From Datura wrightii (Eukaryota; Streptophyta; Magnoliopsida; Solanales; Solanaceae), in the NCBI GenBank assembly GCA_035772735.1, contig JASDFA010000016.1, positions 172,241,001-172,305,000 on the forward strand: a DNA stretch of 64,000 bases, written 5' to 3'. The position numbers were made by a program, and so were the translations under genes. Position 1 is the stretch's first letter, and every line of letters begins with the position of its first letter. The notes under the pieces were generated by a model, which saw nothing but the letters and a program-made list of their open reading frames with translations, had not been told where the DNA came from and made no database searches. Below are positions 50,201 through 62,200 of the stretch, one piece after another.

Positions 50201-53200
50201 GAGGTGAAATAGCGATAGTACAAGGATCCCAACTTAGTACAACTCGGAGGCAAGGCTCAACAGGAAGGGTTGCTGGCCTTTGAGATAGTAGGAGACGGAG
50301 TCTTGCAATTTAGAAGTCAGACTTTGTGTTCGAGATATTATAGGGCTTTGACATAACATTATGGCAAAGGTACATTGTTCCCGCTATTCTGTTCACCCTA
50401 GAGCGACGAATGTATCATGATACTAAAGAAGCCTATTGATGGTATGGGATGAGGAAAAATATTGTCGAGTTTGTGGCAAAGTGTCCCAAATTACCCGAGG
50501 GTGAAGGCTGAGCGTCAAAAACCGGTGGGCTAGCTCAGGAGATAGCCACTCCCATGTAGAAATAGGAGACAACTAATATGGATTTTGTCACAGGAATATC
50601 CCGCACATAACGTAAGTTAGATTCTACTTGGGTGATCATTGGAAGGATCGTCCATTTCTTGCTAGTTAGAACTATGTTTAATGCTAAGAATATGACAAGT
50701 TGTATATCAAAGAGATAATGAGACTGCATGGTGTTCCAGTAGTTATTATTGTTGACAGAGGGGCACAATTCACAGCTAATTTTTGGAAGTCATTCCAGAA
50801 AGGATTGGGGATGCAAGTTAATCTCAAGACAACTTTTCATCCCTAGAGAGACGGCCAAGCCAAATGCACGATTCAGACGCTTGAAGATATGTTATGGGCG
50901 TGTGTGCTAGAATTTAGGAGGAGTTGGGAAAATCACTTGCCTCTTATTGAGTTTGCATATAATAACAATTACTATTCTAGTAATAAAATGGTGCCTTACG
51001 AGGGTTTATATGAGCGAAAATGCAGATTCCCACCGGATGATTCGAGGTAGATGAGTCAAGGTTGATTGGGCTTGACTTAGTACATCAGGATGAGGAGAAG
51101 GTTAAGCTCAGTAGAAAGCGATTATTGATAGCCCAGAGCCACCAGAAATCTTACTCCGATGTGTGACGATGGACTTGGAGTATTGTATCGACGATTGGGT
51201 ATTCCTGAAACTCGTCTATGGAGGGCGTATGAGATTTGGTAGGAAGAGATTCATTAGGCCATACCAGATACTCCAGAAGGTAGGTTGAGTAGATTATGAG
51301 CTATAGTTTGCCTTCGGGGCTAGAATCTGTTCATCCAGTTTTCATGCTACAAAAAGCACATCGGAGACCTTTCTCGAGTGGTCCCAGCTGAGGGTATGCA
51401 GATTACTTGGGAGTTTTCCTACGAGGAGACTACAATTATGATATTAGATTGGCAGGTCCGTAGATTGAGGACCAAAGATGTAGCTTCGATGAAAGTCCTA
51501 TAGAAAAACAGGAATGTGGAGGAAATAACCGAGGAGGTTGAGGATCATGAGATTTAGATATCCTCACCTATTTCGAACCCCAAGATGATAGCATATTAGC
51601 TCGGGTTACTACAGTTGAGGTGAATTACCTATTCGAGCTATATATACTCGCTCTTACTATTATTGTTGTGTTTGCTCAAACATTTGCTTGTCAAGCTATG
51701 CTATTTACTATTTGTATAATCGAATCATCCTGTGAGACATCTAGGTTGGACTTTTTTGCGTTTCAGTTTTCTGAACAGTCCATATTACAAAGGAGACTCT
51801 GCCGAAATTTTTCCAACAATTCCAAAGGCTAGCCTCATAAGCCTAATTTACATTCGAGGTCAAATGTTCCTAAGGGGGAAAAATGTAACAACCCGCAAGT
51901 GGGCGCCAACGAGCCCAGTGAAAAGATATGTTTTACAGGCTAATTTTTCATTTTTATATTGCCCAAGAGTGGAATAATAAGAAAATAATGTTGCCCAAGC
52001 GAAGACGGCCGCAAATGCCAAGTGACAGCATGTCAACAGAGGGACGCCTGAGCAGACACACGTCAGCAGCGGAACGCCCGCATTGGCAGGCACATGCGTT
52101 GCTGTGTCACAGCCCACGGTACGCAAGATCAAAAATCGTAAACATCATTACCCTAAGCACATCACAAGACCCCTGAGTGTAATGCCTTAACTGCCTTTTA
52201 AGCCTCTCACAACAGACACAACACCAATCATGATATGGTAGTCGTGGTTGATTTTGATTCGAGGATCTTACGCGGCAAAACAAACTCTTCTATCGTGTTG
52301 CATTTTCTCCGACGGACCCCCCGATCCATCATATTGGAGCGATTCAACAAGAACGATTAGGTTCATATTCTATCCTTTCTACAATGCCTAAAGACGAAGT
52401 GCTTCATTTCAAATCAATTCTTACCTGTAATCGCTTCGTGCGTCGCGCGGCGCACCATGCCAAGCCAAGCCATTGCCGACATCGGCCAGCCTATCTTCAA
52501 CCCGTCTATTTAAGTGGATTTTGGCCCAAAATCAATTTTTACTTCAATTTTTTCAGAAACATAGGGCGTCCTAAGGCTTCTATCATGGAAAATTACCCTC
52601 CAAGGTAGGAGATCAGAGGGCTATGCCTAAATCCACGATAAGCTAAGATCGAAAAGTGTTCTACATGTCGTAAGCCCCATGATGACATTGTTTTCATGGA
52701 TTTTCGTTTGGGAATCAAAGAGACAGCTTGTGTGTTTGTTGGTTATCTATTGTTTTCATCCATCTAACGGAAGGTAAGAGTTCCAAAACCTCGACCCATC
52801 ATTGTTTTGGATATTAGAATTGTTTCCAAGGTAGAACTTGTTGTTTACGGCTTGTTGTGTTGTTTATTGCCGTTTATGGATGTACGCTTGCGAGGATCTA
52901 AACGCAACAGTAGCATGGCAGTAGTTCTTGAAGATTGAGGAGGGTATCATGCAACATTAAGAAAGACGGCATAGGGTATGTTAAGGCTAACTTTCTTCGG
53001 CAAGTTTCCTTCATTGTATAGTTGATACGACTTGTTGTTTATCGTCATAGTCACGTTCGTTATTGTTGGTTGGCTGTTGGAGTAGCGTGTATACATGTGT
53101 GAGCTTCCCTTGTTGAGATTAGCCTTGTTTAGCTACAGCCTCGATTGAAAGCGACGTAGAACTTATCATATGATTTAATTGTTGCTTTCGACTATTGCTA

Positions 53201-56200
53201 GATTATGCCTTGTCGATGCCTTGACGTCTTGTGATTAGCTACTTAGTATTACATATCGATATTGGTGGCTCGCTAGCTAGTTTGCCGTGTAAAACCAAGT
53301 GATTCTGATGCCTATAGCTATATATAGCTCGCCTTCAAGTCTTTGGCGTATCAGGATGCCCTTGGAGCTGTAATGCGATCTTCATAATACTACCTTCAAG
53401 TTGATAGTTGCTATAGTTTTTTATAAAGCTACTCTGGTTAACTGCTTAGAGTCATGACTTGTTATTAGCAGCCCTGTAATCAGAGCCTTAAGTTAGGTTA
53501 TTTCTGTGACTAATAGAGCACATGTCAGTAGTAGAATCTCAATTATGGTTATGTAGCCGGTCATTTCTATAATCGTGATTCTACGAAGGCATGATAGGAC
53601 ATGTCTTGTCTTTCTTTCTTATTCCTTCTTACGTGTGTGACGTTTAGAACCAACTAGATGAATCTAACAGTATTTATTTTGTTAACCAGATGGCTCAAAC
53701 TCGATTATCTAATGGCAGAGCTCCAACAACTTCACCATCGACACCTAATTCCACCTCGGGTACGCAGCCGACTTACTCCGCTAGAGGAATAGGTGTAGCT
53801 CGCAGAAAAGGGAGAGGTAGGGGTCGTATTACCACCACAAGGAGTCGTAGTACCACTGCAAGAGTTACAAGAGAGCCTACTCTTGGAAGGAGTGCTAGTC
53901 AACCTCCACCATCACACGAGGGTGTTACTGAGTCATAGAGAGCTTGGTTGACAGAATGGATAGGCATAGAGAGCTTGGTTGACAGAATGGATAGGCAGGA
54001 GAGAATTGGACAGCAAGACACTTAACCAGCTCAAACACAGGCACAATCTCAGGCAACCGCACAGACTTAAATTTTTGGGAACAAAGAGGTATCTTTGCAA
54101 GAATTCCTAAAGTTGAAGTCACCACGATTCACAGGTTCTGATAGCTCAGCTGATCCTCAAAGTTTCTTGGATGGAACACTCAAGGCATTACGAGCACTAG
54201 GGTGTTCAAGTGAGAGAATCGTGGAGCTTGCAGCGTACAAACTAGAGGACATGGCTAATACATGGTATGAAACCATATTGCTAGGAAGGCGTGCACGAGC
54301 AGCACCATTGACATGGGATGAGTTCACCAAGTTGTTCATGGATCACTTTCTTCCTGACAGTATGAGGCAGAAATATGCCAGCAAGTTCAAGAGATCGGTC
54401 CAGACTCCAGATATGGATGTGTCAACATATAACACCAAATACTGTAAGCTGGCTAGATATGCCCCTTGCTTAGTGGCTGATGAAGCAGCTCGGGTTTAGA
54501 GGTTTGTTAAATGGGTTGGTTGGTCGTCTATATAGTGCAGTAGCTCCACAAATGAAGACTTTGACCTACTCAGATGTAGTTGACCTAGCTAGAAAAATAG
54601 AAAATAAAGGACGGGAGGAACGTGCAGTCAACGATGTACATAAGAAGGCCAAGACAAGGGGAGCTTTCAGTGGTAGCTTTAGTGCAAATCGCAGAGCAGG
54701 AGATCGAGGACAGCAGCAACAGGATGCATAGACAGGGATAGATATGGTATCATAATCCACATACAGACCACATCATAGACAAGGTAATAAGAGATCGTTA
54801 TCATCATCTGGACATCGTAGTTCTGGGCAGATGTATGCCACGACTCCATCCTGCCAGACCTATGGCAGATCACATTTGGGCCAGTGTCGTATTTTCACTG
54901 GAGGGTGTTTTCATTGTAGCCAGTTGGGACATTACCTGAGGGATTGCCCTCAACCTCCGAAGAATTCCAGCCAGGCTTCTATTTAGTTAGAAGCACCTAC
55001 TCAGGCTACTCGTAACACTTCAGGTACAGGAAATAGAGGTTGAGGTGTTGGAGATCATGCTATTGGAAAACAAGGACATGGAAATGCTGGTAGAGGTCAG
55101 GCGAGAGTTTTTGCACTTACTAGACAAGATGTTCAGGCCTCAAATGCAGTGGTTAGAGGTATTCTTTCAGTTTGTTCATTTGATGCACTTGCTTTGATAG
55201 ATCCAGGATTTACGCGCACCTATGTGTCCTCTTATTTTGCTTTGAGGTTTGATAGACAGCCAGAGAAGTTAAATTACCCTTTTCTTATTGCTACTCCCGT
55301 GGGAGATTCTCTGTTAGTTGAATATGCGTATCGAGAATGTCAAATTCGAGTAGAGGGGCATGGATTGGTTATCTCCTTGCTATGTTATAGTCTACTGCCA
55401 TGCAAAAATAGTCAAGTTTGAGATACCCAATGAGCCTACTTTTGTACTAAAAGGGGGTCAAGTTCCAGAGGTTAGTAAGGTTATATCTCTTATGAAGGCC
55501 CAACAACTACTGAAGAAAGGTTGCATAGGTCTCTTAGCTATGGTAAGGGATATTACAAAGGAAACACTTTGCTTGGAGAAGGTACCCGTGGTAAAAGAAT
55601 TTTCTCATGTATTTCCTGAGGATTTGCCAGGGCTACCTCTGGTATGAGAGATAGATTTCGGTATTGATTTAACACCTGAGACACTACCAATATCTATACC
55701 TCCATATCGTATGGCACCGGCAGAGCTGAGGGAGCTAAAACAACAGTTGCAGGACTTGTTAGATAAGAGCTTTATAGATTGAGTGTATCACCATGGGGTG
55801 CACCAGTATTACTTGTCAAGGTCTCTAAGAATGTGTATCGACTACAGGCAGCTAAATAAGGTAACAATACGTAATATCCTTTACCCGTATAGATGACCTG
55901 TTTGATCAGTTGCAGGGAACTGTCCACTTTTCAAAGATTGATCTTCGGTCTGGTTATCATCAGCTTAAGATTAGGGATGAAGATATTTCCAAGACAGCAT
56001 TCAGAACTAGATACGGGAACTATGAGTTCCTTGTGATGCCTTTCGGATTGACAAATGCTCCGACTGCATTCATGGACTTGATGAATAGGGTGTTCAAACC
56101 GTTCCTAGACAAGTTTGTGATAGTGTTTATTGATGACATCCTCATATATTCTCGTAGCTAGGAAGAACATGAGAATTATCTGAGGACTGTATTGCAAACA

Positions 56201-59200
56201 TTGCGAGAACATAAGCTTTATGCTAAGTTCTCAAAGTGCGAATTTTGGCTAGACTCAGTAGCATTTCTAGGGCATGTTGTATCCAAGGATGGAATTATGG
56301 TGGATCCTAAAAAGACAGAAGCTGTACAAAAATGGCCTAGACCTACTTCACCTACAGAAATTCATAGCTTTTTAGGCTTGGCAAGTTACTACAGGCATTT
56401 TGTACAAGATTTCTCCAGAATAGCAGCTCCGTTGACCAAGCTAACGCAGAAAAATGTGAAATTTCAGTGGATAGAGAAATGTGAGCAAAGTTTTCAAAAA
56501 CTCAAAACATAGTTGACAACTGCACCAGTATTGGCCTTACCATCAGGTTCTGAAGGATTCATGGTTTTTTGTGATGCTTCAGGAGTGGGATTAGGATGTA
56601 TTCTTATGCAAGGTGGTCGTGTTATAGCCTATGCTTCAAGACTGTTGAAGAAGCATGAGCAAAACCTACCCATGACTTAGAGATGGCTGGAGTGGTATTT
56701 GCTCTTAAGATTTGGAGGCATTATCTACACGGCATAACTTGTGAGATTTATACTGATCATAAGAGCTTGAAGTACATTTTCCGGCAGAGAGATCTGAATC
56801 TCAGGCAGAGTCAGTGGATAGAATTGCTCAAGGATTATGATGTGTTATTTTGTATCATCCTGGGAAAGCTAACATTGTGGCTGACGCATTGAGCAGAAAT
56901 CAATGGACAGTTTGGCACATATAGCTCCGGAAAAGAGACAGTTGGTGAAGGAGATTCATAAACTCGAAGGCACAGGTGTCAAATTTCGAGTGAAAAATTC
57001 AGAGACATTGTTGGCTTATGTGCAAGCAAAATCTTCATTAGAAGAGTGCATATAGGCCACTCCTATGATGAAAAATTGTGCAAATACAGAGATGAGGTCC
57101 TAACTGGTAAAAATAAAAAGATGACTATTGAATGTGATGATATTCTTCGACTAGGTAATCGGTTATGTGTACTAGATGTAGATGGGGTGAGACGAGTTAT
57201 CCTTGAGGAAGCTCACAACTCCAGATATACTATACACCCTGGTTCCACTAAGATGTACCGTGACCTAAAGCAGTTGTATTGGTGGGAATGTATGAAGAAA
57301 GATGTTGCTAACTTTGTTTCTAGTTGTTTGACTTGTCAACAGGTTAAAGCTGAGCATCAGCGACCCGCAGGACTACTACAACAGATTGAAATTCCAGAGT
57401 GGAAATGAGAAAGAGTTACTATGGATTTTGTGATTGGGCTACCACGAACCCTTAGAGGTTATGACTCTATATGGGTAATTGTAGACCGACTAAGACTAAA
57501 TATGGTGGAGTGAGATATGCACAAATATTTGTGAATGAAATTGTTCGACTCCACGGAGTTCCAGTATCCATCATCTCTAATAGAGGATCATAATTCACTT
57601 CACGCTTTTGAAAATCCTTCCAAAAAGCATTGGGTACACGAGTAGATCTTAATACTGCATTTCATACGCAAACAAATAGGCAGTCAGAATGTACTATACA
57701 AATCTTGGAGGATATGTTAAGATCTTGTATTCTTGATTTTGGAGGTAGTTGGGACTCTTATCTACCTTTAGCTGAGTTTGCCTACAACAACAACTTTCAG
57801 TCAAGCGTTCAGATGGCCCCATATGAAGCTTTGTACGGTAGATGATGCATTCTCATATCGGATGGTTCAAAGGTGGAGAGGCAAATGTGTTGGGACCAAA
57901 CTTGGTGCAAGAAGCTATTGACAAGGTACAATTAATTAGACAGAGGTTGCTCACAGCTCAAAGTAGACAAAAGTCTTATATGGATAAGAAAAGGCGAGAT
58001 TTAGCATTCATAGTTGGGGACAAGGTTTTCCTACGAGTCTCCCCTATGAAAGGTGTGATAAGATTCTGGAAAAAGGGAAAATTAAGCCCAAGATTTATAG
58101 GACCATATGAAATACTTGATCGGGTAGGAGAAGTAGCATATCATTTGGCACTTCCTTATGAGATGTCTTGCATCCACTCGGTATTTCATGTCTTTATGCT
58201 AAGGAAATGTATATCTGACTCCTCTCGTGTGCTCGAAGCACCACCTTTACAGCTTGATGAGAATTTGACGTATGAGGAGGAGCTAGTGAGTATTGTTGAC
58301 AGGCAAGCAAGGAAGTTGTGGTCAAAAGAAATTTTGTCTGTGAAAGTCTTATGGAGAAACCATACAGTTGAAGAAGCTACTTGGGAGTCGGAAAATGATA
58401 TGCGAGTGAAATATCCTCACTTGTTTCAGTCTACAGGTATGCATTTGTTTTAAATTCGGGGACTGAATTTTTTTAAGGAGGGGAGAATGTAATACCATAA
58501 ATAATTAGTATTTAAAATTTAAAAAAGAAAAAGAGAAAAGGGCATATGTGGGCCAGGCCCAATTCAATAGGAATTAAAAACAAAACAAAGTGAATAGCAA
58601 AGGGGAGTAGTATCCATCGGCGGCAGCAGTAAAAAAAAACAGAGAAAGAACGTAGAAGCAGTGAAGGACGGAGAAAAAAAAACTACTTTGGAACCTCTCA
58701 ACGATAAGAAATCTTAAGCACTTATTCAGGTATTATTTGAACTTAGACTTTGAATCTTCTGGTATGATTGTTCCTACCATTCATAAGATTTCTTTTAGGT
58801 ATTAAAAATCTTTTACCAATGAAAATATTAGGGCAACAATGCTAGTAAGTTGAGTTCACATGTACCAAAAAAAAGTATTATGAATAATCCAGGGAATAAA
58901 CTATATGAATGCCCTTCTACATTAGAAGACAAATGTAAGACTATGGAGTGGTTAGGTCATTCATAACGAAAATAAATATATTTTTGGCTAATCGGGAGCC
59001 AAAAAGTGAATCTCGAGGGGTGAAAATTCTAATTTAGTTATGAGTTATCCTAGATAAAGAAATTAACACAAGATCAATATAATGTGATTATGGATTGATC
59101 AAAGTGATACAAATTGCTCGAGGCGACAAGTTAAATATTCCAACAAGAGTACAGTGAGTAGTAACCTTACCGCAATTTGTGTTTCCATTAAATGCATGAT

Positions 59201-62200
59201 TTATACATGATTTGAAAGTATAATGTTTACTGAATGCTTTGAAATTGCATGCAGGACAAGTCTTTTACTTGATATGGTATTGAAATATTTATTTGATATG
59301 TTTACCATTATGTTAGATGTTCTCACAATTACTAAACAAGTTTTACTGTTACTTGAGATGATTATCCTTACTGAAAAGAAACTACATGATTTTAAAAGAA
59401 CTTAAGTCCCTATACTATTGTGAAAATGCTTTCATACGAGTATCTACTATTTACAAATAAAAGTATAAATGAGAGTAGACCTTGATGGTTCCTATAGCTA
59501 ACGGCGGGTTCGTTAGACCTGGTGCACCTTGTATTTACAAATTAACGTTACAGCCCTCGCTAGTGGAAAGGTAGAACTAGCATATAGTTATTGGCTATCT
59601 CTCAAGGTAGGGAGCCATACCGATTACATGATTCATCCTTGGAAACCTCCCAAAATACCAGATTTGATATGATAGTATTTACGAATTTTATTATCAAATG
59701 GTTAATTGATTTTTGCTTACATGAAACAGACAAGAGCGATTATTGTTACTGTTTCTCAAAGGACATTTTATTTCATGATATTTTCTTATTATCTTACTAG
59801 CATATTTTCTAACTTGTCCCCAATAAAAATGGTTGTGGTTAAGTGTTATTACTCACTGAGCTAGCGACTCACTCCCCGCTATTTTTTTCAGAGACTGCAG
59901 GTCACATTGTGAGGCTTTCATTAACTAGAGTGTATGAGTTGACAGTTTCTGGTGAGCCCTGCATTGTTTCGCGTGGGCAAGAAGTTCACTTATTTGTTAT
60001 GGTCTCTTCTTTTGAACTCTTAGAGTTGCTCCATAGTCATTTCATTAGAGTCATGAGTATTTTTTCGTTATTATAGACTAGAGACTAGTATTAGACTTAT
60101 TTTCGTATTTGGAGATGAATTTAGTATGATTGCAGTTGAATAGACTGTGGACAAATATGATATGAATTGTCGTGTTATTGATTGTTAAGACAGGAAAATT
60201 TTTGGATAGGTCCAAAAACAAGGAAACTCTAATCGATTTTCTGTAAAATTTTCGTAAGGCTTACTTTGAGGTTCTATCCCTTAGCTTTGGTCATGATCTG
60301 AAATTAGGTCGTGACACATGACTTGTTATTAGCAGCCCTGTAATTAGATTAGGCGTAGAGACTATACAGATTGGTCGCCTACAGTTATATTGCTCTCCTA
60401 CAGGCTACTAGTGTATCTTTATGCCTTAAGAGTGACCATGTTTAGTTCATGTTGATTACTTTCGAGGCATTAGCTCTTGTGGCTACCTTTTAAGCTATGC
60501 AGGTTAGCTGCAGGAAGCTACACCTTATCGTTAGCAGTTTTTATAGTTTGATATGACATACAGATTATCGTACATGTAGCTTAGAGCCACACTACTTGTT
60601 TCTACGCTATCTTATTTGATGTTGTCTTTATGGCTATTTGGTTGGCCTTGGAAATTCCACATGAGTTATGGTTGTGGGATGTTATACAAGTTGCCAAAGG
60701 AGCAAGAGCAAGTGACAGATGTGTCATGCCTATGGAGCTATGCTACGCTCACAGAGCAATATAATATCTAGAAAGATATATTGAGGCCTACAGAGTCATA
60801 TTGAAGTCTATTCACTTGTGGGCATCCTTTATGCCTAAGTTGGCATCATTGACCCTCGGTAGAGCCTTGTGTGCTCGGAGTGCAGCTACAGGAGCCTAGA
60901 AGGCTCAAGATACAGATATTGGAGACCAGAAGGCTCAAGATACAAATATAGGAGCCGAGGAGGCTCAAGATACAGATATAGGAGCCAAGTGGGCTCAAGA
61001 TATAGTTACAGCCTGTATACGGGGTCAAAATATTGCCAGTAGGGATATATAAATTGAAATGTACCTGCCAAGCTTATGGGAGCTAAGGTAGGTTAATGTT
61101 TGTTGTTTGTACTTGTCAGGGTTTATGGGGGCTCAGGTAGGTTGTTGTTTGATCATTGTTTGTATGGTATACGGTATATACAGATGAGAACGTTCAGGTT
61201 ATCTTCTGACTTTCATAGCAGACTACATTCAATGCTTACGGTATCAGCTTCAATTTCAGCTAATTATTATTGCCTTACATACTCGGTGCATTGTTGTATA
61301 GATGTCCCGAGTTTAGGGGTGCTGCACTCTTGCAAGTAGGTCCTGACAAATAGGTACAGGGACCTCCTTAGTAGAGAAGTCAGCCTCAGTGGTTTGGCCA
61401 GCTCCTTCCTTTCAGAGTTGCCAGATTCCAGAGGTTTGTTAGACTTATGTTATTCAGTTGATGAGTAGGTCGGGGCTCTATCCCGGCTAAGTATCTACTC
61501 TTAGAGGCTTGCAGACTACGGATTATTAGATGTACGTCATTGGCCAGGTTGGCCCTATTTTTTGTATTAACAGCTTGACGGCCTTGATAGCACTCGTACA
61601 TATATATATGTTTACTTTCAATCTATAGCAGCTTAGACAGCATGGTGGTCTCGTTGGTCCACATAGGATTATATTGATTTATCGTGACTTGTTGGGCAAC
61701 TGAGTTTCAATACAAATTTTCAGTTAAGGCCTTGCCAGTCAGGGCTTCTTTAACCGGAGATATACTTATTTGATTATTTGATTATGGGTTGCAGGTGTGC
61801 GCTAGAAGCGTACATGTCCAACTAGGTCAGCTTAGGATCCAGTGTGGCATAGGTGCCAATTGCGCCTCCCAAGGTTGAGGCCTGACATTTGGCAAGAAGT
61901 GTGACATTAACTTTACATACTTTCCTAGTTTAAAATTTTCTAATTTAAAATTTCCTAGTTTAAAGTTTCTTAGTTAGGTTTTACTACTTATTATTTTCAT
62001 AAAAGTAGAATTAGAATCCCATGGTATTTGGGAGAGGGGTGCATATTTTCCCCCTATATAAGGGTGTATTTGTTCTTTTTCACACAACATTATAAATATA
62101 AGAATTCTTTTCTTTACACCTTTGTGTATTGGTTATTTGGGATTTATCTTACAACTTTACAAGAACAATTCTTCTAAGAGATAAGATTAATTATTTGCTT

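Larger units (their letters stand above)
53481..60316 (+). mobile_element. G4: Tekay/Del-like chromovirus lacking its 5' LTR
   Basis: It starts abruptly at the 3' half of the primer site (ATCAGAGCCTTAAG, with its first bases shared with the direct repeat). It then carries gag, protease, RT, RNase H, integrase and chromodomain in order, a polypurine tract AAGGAGGGGAGAA, and a 3' LTR 58488-60316. No 5' LTR is present: only about 200 bp separate the junction from the gag ATG. A 28 bp direct repeat of the host (G3 LTR) flanks it on both sides, far longer than the normal 5 bp. It is the best preserved gypsy copy here, though stops still interrupt each domain. Confidence 0.88.
47122..61887 (+). mobile_element. 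G3: decayed Tekay/Del-like chromovirus
   Basis: Only the last 60-90 bp of the 5' LTR remain (47122-47175 and 47490-47578), then the primer site at 47583. A decayed gag-pol follows (47600-51560), a polypurine tract AAGGGGGAAAAA (51872-51883), and a 3' LTR of about 3.1 kb beginning TGTAACAACCCGC at 51884. That LTR is interrupted by G4 (53481-60316) and ends GAGGCCTGACA at 61887, inside the G1 3' LTR. The 5' remnant and the 3' LTR end match (GCGTACATGT, GGTGC...GCACCTCCCAAG type). Large LTRs and a chromodomain-like C-terminus suggest Tekay/Del. Confidence 0.8.
51884..61887 (+). repeat. 3' LTR of G3, split by G4
   Basis: Two parts, 51884-53480 and 60317-61887, about 3.1 kb together. The 28 bp at 53453-53480 recur at 60317-60344 and mark the break. 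It contains a 30 bp minisatellite (60891-61010). No coding sequence is supported. Confidence 0.8.

Noticed and set aside
60846..61028. Minus-strand ORF with 10-residue repeats
   Set aside because: It is the translation of the 30 bp minisatellite in a non-coding LTR.
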